This document shows positions 10,509 to 18,779 of a stretch of DNA of 64,000 nucleotides, piece after piece; the stretch's first letter is position 1, and the number at the start of each line of letters is the position of its first letter. The translations under genes and the position numbers were made by a program. The DNA comes from Intrasporangium oryzae NRRL B-24470. GTDB lineage: Bacteria > Actinomycetota > Actinomycetes > Actinomycetales > Dermatophilaceae. The notes below the pieces were generated by a model that worked only from the letters and a program-made list of their open reading frames with translations, was not told where the DNA came from and ran no database searches. The stretch lies in NCBI RefSeq assembly GCF_000576595.1, contig NZ_AWSA01000001.1, positions 124,001-188,000 on the forward strand, read 5' to 3'.

Positions 10509-11300
10509 ATGTCGACGCCCGTGATCTACCTCAGCCACGGCGCACCGCCGCTCGCCGACGACGAGCGCTGGACCGCCGAGCTCGCCGACTGGTCGGCCGG
10601 CATCGCCAAGCCCAAGGACGTCCTCATCGTCTCGGCGCACTGGGAGGACGCGCCGACGACGCTCGGCACGACGACCGGGGCCCCCCTCGTCTACGACTTC
10701 TGGGGGTTCCCCCAGCGGTACTACGAGGTGACCTACGACGCCCCCAACGCGCCCACCCTGGCCGACGACGTGACCAAGCTGCTCACGGCAGCCGGCCAGA
10801 CCTCGTCGACCCCAGTCCACCGCGACGAGTCGCGCGGGCTCGACCACGGTGCCTACGTCCCGCTCAAGGAGATGTTCCCTGACGCGGACGTCCCGGTCCT
10901 CCAGATGTCCATGCCGACGCTCGACCCGCGCGGCCTCTTCGAGATCGGCCGCCGGCTCGCCCCGCTCCGCGACCAGGGCACGATGATCGTCGGCTCGGGC
11001 TTCACGACCCACAACCTGCGCTGGTTCAACCCGGCAGCCGGGCCCGACGGCGTCCCGCCCCAGGCGAGCGCTGAGTTCGACCACTGGGCGCAGGAGGCGA
11101 TGAAGGCCCAGGACGTCGACAGCCTGCTCGACTTCCTCGACAAGGCGCCGGCCGCCCGGGTCGCGCACCCGCGGACCGAGCACTTCGCGCCGCTGTTCGT
11201 CACCCTCGGCGCGGCCTACGAGTCCGGCGGCCTCGACAACCGTTCGGTCATCGAGGGCTTCTGGTTCGGGCTGTCCAAGCGCAGCTGGCAGTTCGGCTGA
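10509..11300 (+). CDS. DODA-type extradiol ring-cleavage dioxygenase (LigB superfamily)
   Basis: 263 residues, the normal length of the 4,5-DOPA-extradiol-dioxygenase-like family (E. coli YgiD). The metal-site residues are visible: SHGAPPL at 9-15, SAHWE near 44, an HRDESRGLDHGAYVPLKEMFPD segment around 103-123 and GFTTHNLRW near 167. These enzymes are zinc- or iron-dependent and cleave catecholic rings; the physiological substrate in bacteria is often unknown. A good Shine-Dalgarno (GGAGGA, 8 bases before ATG) fixes the start. It appears monocistronic. Confidence 0.9.
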   Translation: MSTPVIYLSHGAPPLADDERWTAELADWSAGIAKPKDVLIVSAHWEDAPTTLGTTTGAPLVYDFWGFPQRYYEVTYDAPNAPTLADDVTKLLTAAGQTSSTPVHRDESRGLDHGAYVPLKEMFPDADVPVLQMSMPTLDPRGLFEIGRRLAPLRDQGTMIVGSGFTTHNLRWFNPAAGPDGVPPQASAEFDHWAQEAMKAQDVDSLLDFLDKAPAARVAHPRTEHFAPLFVTLGAAYESGGLDNRSVIEGFWFGLSKRSWQFG

Positions 11301-11473
11301 GCACGCCCGCCTTGTCCCCGTCTGCGGGAACCCTTCGAAAGCCCGAGCCGTCGGACGGACACGGCACGTAGAGTGGCCGTACGCCCGGCGAGCGGTATGC
11401 CGCCCACCTGGCTTCGGGACTTCGGCCGCGTCCCCGACGTGGCCGGGCACGTAGGGGAAGGACCCGTTCGACG

Positions 11474-12751
11474 ATGACTGACCAGCCCGCCATCACTCCC
11501 GGCGCCGCGGCCACTGCTGGCGCCGCGGCCGCACAGGTGAGCCCGCTCGAGCCGCCGCCCGGCGACGCGTTCATCCTCACCGCTGCTGCCCCGCCCGCCC
11601 CCGTCGCCGAGACGGCAGCACCGAAGATGGCACCGGCCGTCCCACAGGGGGCGCTCCCGGGGCTCGACGCCAAGGTCGACACCTACCTGACCTCGCTCCT
11701 CACGGTCGAGCCGCGCTCCCCCGAGTGGGAGACCAGGGCCGCCGATGTGCGGACCATGGGCAACGACGAGATCCGCTTCGCCGCCGAGAGCTCCAACCGG
11801 ATGCTCCAGATGCCGGTCAAGGCCCTCAACGAGGGTTCGCTGTCGCAGGGCTCCAAGGTCGGCCAGACCCTCATCGACCTTCGGCGCACCGTGGAGGAGC
11901 TCGACCCGGCGCAGGCGACCGGCCCGAAGAAGTTCCTCGGGATGATCCCGTTCGGCGACCGGGTCACCGACTACTTCCAGAAGTACCAGTCGTCGCAGTC
12001 GCACCTCAACGCGATCCTCCACGCACTCCGGTCCGGACAGGACGAGCTCCAGAAGGACAACGTCGCCCTCAACCTCGAGAAGAAGGCGCTGTGGGAGTCG
12101 ATGGGCCGACTCAACCAGTACGTATACGTCGCCGAGCGCCTCGACGCCCGGCTCGCCGCCCAGATCGCGACCGTCGAGGCGACCGACCCCGAGAAGGCCA
12201 AGTCGCTGCGCGAGGACGTCCTCTTCTACGTCCGCCAGAAGCACCAGGACCTGCTCACGCAGCTCGCCGTGTCGATCCAGAACTACCTCGCCATCGACAT
12301 CGTCATCAAGAACAACATCGAGCTCGTCAAGGGCGTCGACCGGGCCACGACGACGACCGTGTCGGCGCTGCGCACCGCGGTCATCGTGGCCCAGGCGCTC
12401 AACAACCAGCAGCTCGTCCTCGACCAGATCAGCGCCCTCAACACGACGACGTCCGGGCTGATCGAGCGCACGTCCGAGCTGCTCAAGACCAACTCGGCCC
12501 GGATCCAGGAGCAGTCCGCCGCCTCGACGCTGAGCATGGCCTCGCTGCAGAAGGCCTTCGCGAACATCTACGCCACGATGGACGCGATCGACACCTTCAA
12601 GGTCAAGGCCCTCGACAACATGGCCGCGACGATCGGCACCCTCGAGACCGAGGTCGCCAAGTCCCGGAGCTACCTCGACCGGGTCCAGGCACACGATGCC
12701 CGGCAGGCCTCCGCACCCGGCGCTCTCGACCTCGGCCAGGGGCCACGCTGA
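11474..12751 (+). CDS. TelA-family (toxic anion resistance) protein
   Basis: 425 residues. An alanine/proline-rich N-terminus (about 75 residues) precedes the TelA domain, which is nearly all helical: SLSQGSKVGQTLIDLRRTVEELDP, the KKFLGMIPFGDRVTDYFQKYQSSQ segment near residue 155, and a long helical region to the ADNMA-like C-terminus. TelA was named for tellurite resistance, but its members are widely linked to Ter-type stress signalling and envelope stress rather than proven detoxification. It is the first gene of a ten-gene operon with kinase, phosphatase, VWA and FHA proteins. A lone TAGAGT at 11369-11374 might be a -10 element, with no good -35. Confidence 0.9.
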   Translation: MTDQPAITPGAAATAGAAAAQVSPLEPPPGDAFILTAAAPPAPVAETAAPKMAPAVPQGALPGLDAKVDTYLTSLLTVEPRSPEWETRAADVRTMGNDEIRFAAESSNRMLQMPVKALNEGSLSQGSKVGQTLIDLRRTVEELDPAQATGPKKFLGMIPFGDRVTDYFQKYQSSQSHLNAILHALRSGQDELQKDNVALNLEKKALWESMGRLNQYVYVAERLDARLAAQIATVEATDPEKAKSLREDVLFYVRQKHQDLLTQLAVSIQNYLAIDIVIKNNIELVKGVDRATTTTVSALRTAVIVAQALNNQQLVLDQISALNTTTSGLIERTSELLKTNSARIQEQSAASTLSMASLQKAFANIYATMDAIDTFKVKALDNMAATIGTLETEVAKSRSYLDRVQAHDARQASAPGALDLGQGPR

Positions 12752-12804
12752 CCGAGAGTCTCATCGGGGGTCGGCCGGCTGCACCAGGCAAGGAGAAGAG
12801 GGAC

Positions 12805-13632
12805 GTGGGGATCAGGTCGTGGTTCGGGCTGGACAAGCCCGAGGCGCCCGAGCCGGTGCGCCCCGGACCGCCGACGACCGAGGAGCTGCTCGGCGCGCTC
12901 GACGCCGTCGAGCGGCAGGCCCGTGACGGGAAGGTGCCCGGGGTCGTGCTGTCGCGCCTGCTCCGGGTGACCCGTATCGTCCGCGAGACCGTCCCCCGGC
13001 TCGCGACCCTCGGGCTCGGGAGCGAGCAGGGCTACAGCGTCATGGCGACGGCGACCGACTACCTCCCCGTCGCCATCGGCAACTACCTGCGCCTCCCCCG
13101 CGACTGGGCCGACAGCCGGCCGATCGCCGACGGCAAGAGCTCGGTCATGCTCCTCGTCGACCAGCTCGACCTCCTCGGCGGGGTGATGGACAAGGTCTAC
13201 GACGCTGTATGCCGGGCCGACGCGGAGGCGATCGTCGTCCACGGCGCGTTCCTCGAGCAGAAGTTCGGCCACGCGTCCTCCGGCGGCTCCCTCGGCCTCG
13301 AGGGCCCCGACCCGACACCGCGCGGGATGCCGGGCCCCAACCCCGACCCGCTGCCGGTTCCCACCCCGAGCCCGACGCCGGCCGTGCCGCCCACCGTGCC
13401 GCCCACCGTGCCGCCCACCGTGCCGCCCACCGTGCCGCCGACCGCCCCTTCCGACACCTCACCCTCCGCCCTCTCCTCCCCCCTCTCCTCCTCCGTCGAG
13501 GGCCCGCCTGACCTCGGGTCGGGCGAGGTGCCCGGGGTCGCGCCCGTGCCGCACGGAGGAAGCACCGGCGCCACCCATCCGCGCTCCCTCGCCACGCCCG
13601 CAGAGCCGGGCCCGCTCGCCCCGCCGGAGTGA
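12805..13632 (+). CDS. uncharacterised protein with helical domain and proline-rich tail
   Basis: 275 residues from the GTG at 12805, chosen because AGGAGAAGAGGG lies directly before it and the upstream open frame is an out-of-frame shadow of telA. Residues 1-155 are a helical, probably globular domain (opening GIRSWFGLDKPE, later FLEQKFG) that I do not recognise. The rest is low-complexity Pro/Ser/Thr, including five exact VPPT repeats encoded by a 12-bp tandem repeat at 13384-13443. Its GTGA overlap with the AAA+ gene and 53-base gap after telA place it firmly in the operon. The tail could be a flexible tether or a kinase substrate; that is inference. Confidence 0.75.
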   Translation: MGIRSWFGLDKPEAPEPVRPGPPTTEELLGALDAVERQARDGKVPGVVLSRLLRVTRIVRETVPRLATLGLGSEQGYSVMATATDYLPVAIGNYLRLPRDWADSRPIADGKSSVMLLVDQLDLLGGVMDKVYDAVCRADAEAIVVHGAFLEQKFGHASSGGSLGLEGPDPTPRGMPGPNPDPLPVPTPSPTPAVPPTVPPTVPPTVPPTVPPTAPSDTSPSALSSPLSSSVEGPPDLGSGEVPGVAPVPHGGSTGATHPRSLATPAEPGPLAPPE

Positions 13633-15233
13633 CCATGACCCCGCCTGCCACCCCGTCGTCCCGCCTCGGCGAGAGCATCACCGAGCTCGCCGAGCTCGCC
13701 GCCGAGGCCGGACTCGACCCGGCCACCGCCCGCGACGAGGGACTGCGGGTCGCCGCCGCGCTCGCCGAGGCCGTCCCGGGCGCACCCGAGGGGTGGGCCG
13801 AGGTCGCACACCCGGGCCTGCGCGACCTCGCCGCGATCAACGCCGCCTTCTTCGACGCCGCCTCACGCGGCCGGCGCTGGCGGGCCAGCCCGACGGACCT
13901 GCTCGAGAGCCTCGTCGCCTCGCGCAGCTCCCTCGCCGACGAGTACGCACGCGCCCTCACCGAGGTCGCCTCCGCCGCCGTCATGCTCGGCACGGCGCCG
14001 ATCTGGGTCATCGCCAACGCGACGGCCGCGAGCGCCACCTACCTCGGCGCCGCCCGCGCCGGGGCGGTCCCCGCTCCCCCGTTCGGGGCCGTGCCGACCC
14101 TCCCGGGGAGCCAGGACTTCTTCGGGAGCCAGCCCAGCGGCATACCCCTCGGCGTGAACCCCCCTCCAGCGCAAGGCGCCCCGACGTCGGGAGGTGTCGC
14201 GACCGACACGGCCCAAGCTCCCCCGAGCATCGCGACCGAGGTCGCGACCGAGCCGGAGAAGACGGTCGAGGAGCTGCTCGCCGAGCTCGACGACATGATC
14301 GGTCTCGACCGCGTCAAGCGCGAGATCCACCGCCAGGTGGCGCTGCTCAGCGTCGAGAAGCTCCGCACCGAAGCCGGGCTCAAGGCGCCCAAGATGAGCC
14401 GCCACCTCGTCTTCGTCGGCAACCCCGGCACGGGCAAGACGACCGTCGCGCGGCTCGTCGGCTCGATCTACCGGGCGCTCGGGCTGCTGCCGAAGGGCCA
14501 GCTCGTCGAGGTCGACCGGAGCGAGCTCGTCGCCGGGTACGTCGGCCAGACGGCGATGAAGACGGCCGAGGTGTGCGCGAAGGCCGTCGGGGGCGTCCTC
14601 TTCATCGACGAGGCCTACGCGCTCACGGGCGACCAGTACGCCCACGAAGCGGTCAACACCCTCGTCAAGGAGATGGAGGACCACCGTCAGGACCTCGTCG
14701 TCATCGTCGCCGGCTACCCCGAGCCGATGGTCACGTTCATCACCCAGAACCCCGGGCTCGCGAGCCGGTTCACCACGACGATCGAGTTCGACGACTACAC
14801 CGACGACGAGCTCCTCGCCATCCTCGACTCCATCGCCTCGGGCTCCGACTACGAGCTGACCGACGAGGCGCAGCGCCGGGTCCGGATGATCCTCGAGGCC
14901 ACCCCGCGCACTCCCGCCTTCGGCAACGGCCGGTTCGCCCGCAACCTCTTCGAGCACGCGGTCGGCCGGCACGCGTGGCGGCTGCGCGATGCCAAGGAAC
15001 CAACGCGCGACGAGCTACGTCTTCTCACTGCCGACGACATGGTCGAGCACCCGGACGACGACACCGACACGACCGACGACAACGGCAGCACCGGGACGGT
15101 TGGCACCGACAACGGCACCACCCGGTCGGTTGACGACAACACCACCGACACCACCGACACGACCGATCAGGACCACCGGGCCGGCGACACCGAGGCGGAC
15201 GAGACGAGCGAGACCAGCGAGGACCCCGCATGA
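13629..15233 (+). CDS. AAA+ ATPase, CbbX/SpoVK type
   Basis: 534 residues. A helical N-terminal domain (about 1-200, alanine-rich, with one membrane-like stretch near 115-140) is followed by a single CbxX/CfqX-type AAA+ module. Walker A is GNPGTGKTT at about 264-272, Walker B VLFIDEA at about 322-328, then a sensor and arginine-finger region ending RFARNLFEHAV. This branch includes CbbX (Rubisco activase), SpoVK and the ATPase domain of EccA in type VII secretion, all hexameric remodellers. The last 70 residues are an Asp/Thr-rich disordered tail. The GTG start overlaps the previous stop; ATG at 13635 is an alternative. Its client here is unknown. Confidence 0.88.
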   Translation: MTMTPPATPSSRLGESITELAELAAEAGLDPATARDEGLRVAAALAEAVPGAPEGWAEVAHPGLRDLAAINAAFFDAASRGRRWRASPTDLLESLVASRSSLADEYARALTEVASAAVMLGTAPIWVIANATAASATYLGAARAGAVPAPPFGAVPTLPGSQDFFGSQPSGIPLGVNPPPAQGAPTSGGVATDTAQAPPSIATEVATEPEKTVEELLAELDDMIGLDRVKREIHRQVALLSVEKLRTEAGLKAPKMSRHLVFVGNPGTGKTTVARLVGSIYRALGLLPKGQLVEVDRSELVAGYVGQTAMKTAEVCAKAVGGVLFIDEAYALTGDQYAHEAVNTLVKEMEDHRQDLVVIVAGYPEPMVTFITQNPGLASRFTTTIEFDDYTDDELLAILDSIASGSDYELTDEAQRRVRMILEATPRTPAFGNGRFARNLFEHAVGRHAWRLRDAKEPTRDELRLLTADDMVEHPDDDTDTTDDNGSTGTVGTDNGTTRSVDDNTTDTTDTTDQDHRAGDTEADETSETSEDPA

Positions 15234-16552
15234 CGAGCGCACCGACGACGAACATCCCCGTCTCGATCCCGGCCGGGCGCCCGACGCCGCCCACGCCCTC
15301 GACGCCGCGCACGATCAGCGGCAGCGTCCCCGGAGCGCGCTCCATCGCCAACCGTCTCCTGCACGGGACACCGGGCCGGATGCGCCTCCTCGCCCTCGTC
15401 GCCGTCATCGCCGCCCTCGCCCTCGGTGGCGTGTGCGCCAACGCCCTTGTCGGCTCGCGCGCCGCCGTCGAGCGCGCCGCCAACAACACGGCCCAGGTGG
15501 TGCGGGCCCAGTCGATCCACGTCGAGCTCCTTCGCGCCGACGCCCTCGCCACCAACGCCTTCCTCGTCGGCGGCCTCGAGTCCCCCGAGAACCGCGCCAA
15601 GTACGACGCCTCGATGGCGAGCGTCGCGACGACGATCGCCGAGGCCGCGGCAGCCCAGCCCGCCGACGGCACCGCCCTCGGCGCCCTGTCCGCCGACGTC
15701 CAGACGTATGCCGCCCTCGTCGAGCAGGCCCGCTCCAACAACCGCCAGGGGCTGCCCGTCGGGGCGCAGTACCTCAAGCAGGCGAGCGCCGGCCTGCGGT
15801 CGGACGCCATCCCGATCGTGACCCAGATCGTCGCGAGCAACGAGCAGCGAGCCAAGGACGAGTTCGCCCGCGCCGGCTCGACGACCCTGCTCCTCGTGGG
15901 GCTCGTGTCGCTCCTCGTCCTCGCCGGGGTCGCCGTGTGGCTCGCACGCCGGACCCACCGCTACCTCAACGTGTCGCTGACGGGAGCCATCGTGCTGCTC
16001 GTCGTCGCGTTCTTCGTCGCGTGGTCGACAATCAGCGGCGTCGGCGCCTCGACCGCGCAGGTCCAGTCCGGGAACTACGACCGGGCCGTCCAGCTCGCGA
16101 CGGTCCGCACCGCCGCGAACGACGCCCGCTCCAACGAGAGCCTGACGCTCATCGCCCGGGGCTCGGGCACCGCCTTCGAGAAGGCGTGGAAGGCCAACGA
16201 CACGACGGTGACCGACAAGGTCCGAGCACTCGGCGACGACGCGCTCACGACGGCGTGGACGGCATACGGCTCGATCCACCAGAGGATCCGCCAGCTCGAC
16301 GACTCGGGGAAGTGGGACGACGCCGTGGCGCTCTCGACGGACTCGAGCACGAACGGCGCCGGTGGGGCGTTCGAGTCGTTCGACAAGACCGTCACCCAGG
16401 AGCGCGACGTCGCGAGCCGCGACGCCGTCTCCGAGCTCCAGGGACTCGGCGGTCCGGCCCTGCTCCTCGCCATCGCGATCGGGCTCGCCTCGCTCGCCGC
16501 ATCGTGGCTCATCGTCCGAGGCATGGGCCAGCGGATCGAGGAGTACAAGTGA
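15230..16552 (+). CDS. glnX: GlnX-like transmembrane sensor protein
   Basis: 440 residues, essentially the length of mycobacterial GlnX (Rv0412c). Four membrane helices are predicted at about 51-72, 217-240, 247-270 and 408-430. Between helices 1 and 2, and between 3 and 4, lie two extracytoplasmic helical-bundle regions. In mycobacteria GlnX passes the signal from the aspartate/glutamate-binding lipoprotein GlnH to the kinase PknG; all three genes are present here in the same order, with one extra gene inserted. Overlap with the ATPase is ATGA and with glnH is GTGA, indicating strict co-translation. Identification rests on topology, length and context more than motif. Confidence 0.8.
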   Translation: MTSAPTTNIPVSIPAGRPTPPTPSTPRTISGSVPGARSIANRLLHGTPGRMRLLALVAVIAALALGGVCANALVGSRAAVERAANNTAQVVRAQSIHVELLRADALATNAFLVGGLESPENRAKYDASMASVATTIAEAAAAQPADGTALGALSADVQTYAALVEQARSNNRQGLPVGAQYLKQASAGLRSDAIPIVTQIVASNEQRAKDEFARAGSTTLLLVGLVSLLVLAGVAVWLARRTHRYLNVSLTGAIVLLVVAFFVAWSTISGVGASTAQVQSGNYDRAVQLATVRTAANDARSNESLTLIARGSGTAFEKAWKANDTTVTDKVRALGDDALTTAWTAYGSIHQRIRQLDDSGKWDDAVALSTDSSTNGAGGAFESFDKTVTQERDVASRDAVSELQGLGGPALLLAIAIGLASLAASWLIVRGMGQRIEEYK

Positions 16553-17559
16553 CCACCCAGCGTCGGACGCCCCGGGGCCGCATCGTCGCCCTCCTCGCCG
16601 GCACCGCCGTCGCCACCCTCGCGGCGTGCACCGGGGTGACGTACGCCGACACTCCCCTCCCCGCCACGCCGGCTCCCACACCGACGCCGAGCGCGCCGGC
16701 CGCGACGCCGGTCGTGTGCTCCAACGCGACGCAGTCCTACTCCCCGCTGGCAAGCATCCCCTCCTCCGGCTCGATCACCGACCCCTCGGTCCGCGCGATC
16801 CTGCGCCGGGGCTACCTCGTCGTCGGGGCCTCGGCCGACACCTACCTCTTCGGGGCGCGTGACCCGTTCACGGGGCAGATCAGCGGCTTCGACATCGACA
16901 TCGCCAAGGCCGTCGCCAAGAGCCTCTTCGGCGACGAGAACAAGATCCAGCTGCGGGTCATCACGGCGGCCGACCGCATCCCCGTGCTCACGGGGAAGGA
17001 CGCGACGGGCAAGGAGGTGCCGCGGGTCGACATGGTCGTGCGCAACATGTCGATGACCTGCGACCGCTGGAAGCAGATCGCCTTCTCCGCCGAGTACTAC
17101 CGGTCGGGCCAGAAGGTCCTCGTCGCCAAGGGCACTCCCAACGCTGCCTCGGTGACGCTCTCCGACCTCAAGGGCAAGCGCGTCTGCGCGCCGACGGGGA
17201 CGTCCTCCCTCGACAAGCTGCGCACGGTGCAGGGCCCGATCCCCGTCACGGCCGCCAACCACACCGGCTGCCTCGTCCTCTTCCAGCAGGGCAAGGCCGA
17301 CGCGATCACCGGCGACGACACGGTCCTCGCGGGCCTCGCCGCCCAGGATCCCTACACCGTGGTCAGCAAGGCCCCGGCGATCACCGTCGAGCCCTACGGC
17401 GTCGGCCTCAACAAGGACGACGTCTACCTCGCCCGCTACATCAACACGCTCCTCGCCGAGATGAAGGCCGACGGCCGGTGGAAGCAGATCTACAACCGGT
17501 GGCTCGCCGGGCCGCTGGGTCCCGCCCCCGCCCCGCCCACGCCCGTCTACGGGCGGTGA
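16549..17559 (+). CDS. glnH: GlnH-like substrate-binding lipoprotein (amino acid sensor)
   Basis: 336 residues. A basic, hydrophobic signal peptide ends in a lipobox (TLAAC, Cys near residue 27), followed by a Pro/Thr linker and a periplasmic binding protein fold of the glutamate/glutamine family: GYLVVGASADTYLF, SGFDIDIAKAVAKSLFG, the DMVVRNMSMT binding loop and GKADAITGDDTVLAG. There are no permease or ATPase genes for it here, so it is a sensor rather than a transport component, as described for mycobacterial GlnH, which binds aspartate and glutamate and signals through GlnX to PknG. The start is the GTG overlapping the glnX stop. Confidence 0.88.
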   Translation: MTTQRRTPRGRIVALLAGTAVATLAACTGVTYADTPLPATPAPTPTPSAPAATPVVCSNATQSYSPLASIPSSGSITDPSVRAILRRGYLVVGASADTYLFGARDPFTGQISGFDIDIAKAVAKSLFGDENKIQLRVITAADRIPVLTGKDATGKEVPRVDMVVRNMSMTCDRWKQIAFSAEYYRSGQKVLVAKGTPNAASVTLSDLKGKRVCAPTGTSSLDKLRTVQGPIPVTAANHTGCLVLFQQGKADAITGDDTVLAGLAAQDPYTVVSKAPAITVEPYGVGLNKDDVYLARYINTLLAEMKADGRWKQIYNRWLAGPLGPAPAPPTPVYGR

Positions 17560-18779
17560 TGGTCACGCCGATGAAGGCTCCCTCCGACGACACCGGGCTG
17601 GTCGCCCCGACCCCGCCCGGGGGCCTCGGGGTGCCCGTCCAGGCCGGTGAGGCGCAGACCTACCTCGACGCCCTGCGGATCTGGGTGGCCCAGCGTCGCG
17701 CCGACCTCGACGAGGTCGACGCGGCCGTGCTCCGGCTGCCCGACTCCGAGCAGGGCGCGATCACGACCGACCTCACCGTCGCCCTGACCTTCTGGAAGGC
17801 TGTGAGCGACCGGCTCATGCTCCTCCAGACGACCTTCGACGGCGGGCGCGTGGGGCCGAAGGAGGCCGAGCGCCTCTCGATGCTCATCCACGGCCGTCTC
17901 GACTCGACGACGTCGGAGGAGCTGTCCCTGCCCTCGAGCGGCTCCCTGGCGGTGAGCCTCCCCGAGGCGTGCCGACTGCTCGACTCGCTGACGCGGACTC
18001 TCCAGGCCCGTGCATCCTTGGCCCCGGGAGCCGCCGAGGCGTCCCAGCGGATCACCGTCGCCCGGGCTGGGCTCGAACGCATCCGCGACCAGATACCCCT
18101 CGTGCCGGCCGGGCCCGAGCGCGACGCCGCGAGCGACAAGCTCGCCCGGCTCGACCGGCGCCTCGCCGACCTCGTCGACCGCGCCCGTCGCGGCGCCGAC
18201 GTCGGCGGCATCATCGGCCCGGTCGAGATCGACGTCTCGGTCCTCGAACGCGACCTCATCGTCGCCGCGGCCGAACGGGCCTCGGCCGCCAAGGACCGCG
18301 TCCGGACCGAGCAGCAGGTCGAGGAGCTCGCCGCTCGCGCCGCGGCGATCCGCGCCCTCGAGAAGGCCTGCCTCGCCGCGGTCACGCCCGCCCCGCACCT
18401 CGCCATCCCCAACGTCCGCGCGCTGGGACCGGTCCCCCAGACGCCGGCCGAGCTCACGGCATACCGTCAGCGCCTCGAGCGCGTCTCCCGGGCCCTCGAC
18501 CTCGCCCACGAGACGTATGCCGCCGGGCTCGCCGAGCGCGACGAGATCGTCGGGCTCGTGGGGGCCGTCGCCGCCATGGCCGCGAGCCGCACGCTGAGCC
18601 CCGAGGCGAGCGACGACCTCGGCGCGCTGCGCACGCGGCTCGACGAGGCCCTCACGGCGACCCCGATGCCGCTCGCCCGGGCCCGGGCGCTCGCGGCCGC
18701 CTACCAGGCCTACGTCGACGCGGCGACGCGCGGGCCGTCCAGCACCACCTCGACCCGAGCAGGAAGGGCCCGTCCATGA
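17559..18779 (+). CDS. coiled-coil protein between glnH and pknG, unknown function
   Basis: 406 residues from ATG 17559 (TGATG overlap with glnH); ATG 17571 is an alternative. The sequence is helix-rich with heptad-like leucine and arginine spacing, especially residues 135-300, and has no signal peptide or membrane segment. I do not recognise a family. It overlaps pknG by ATGA and is absent, as far as I recall, from the mycobacterial glnX-glnH-pknG locus. A scaffold or adaptor between GlnX and PknG would suit its position, but that is inference only. Confidence 0.75.
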   Translation: MVTPMKAPSDDTGLVAPTPPGGLGVPVQAGEAQTYLDALRIWVAQRRADLDEVDAAVLRLPDSEQGAITTDLTVALTFWKAVSDRLMLLQTTFDGGRVGPKEAERLSMLIHGRLDSTTSEELSLPSSGSLAVSLPEACRLLDSLTRTLQARASLAPGAAEASQRITVARAGLERIRDQIPLVPAGPERDAASDKLARLDRRLADLVDRARRGADVGGIIGPVEIDVSVLERDLIVAAAERASAAKDRVRTEQQVEELAARAAAIRALEKACLAAVTPAPHLAIPNVRALGPVPQTPAELTAYRQRLERVSRALDLAHETYAAGLAERDEIVGLVGAVAAMAASRTLSPEASDDLGALRTRLDEALTATPMPLARARALAAAYQAYVDAATRGPSSTTSTRAGRARP

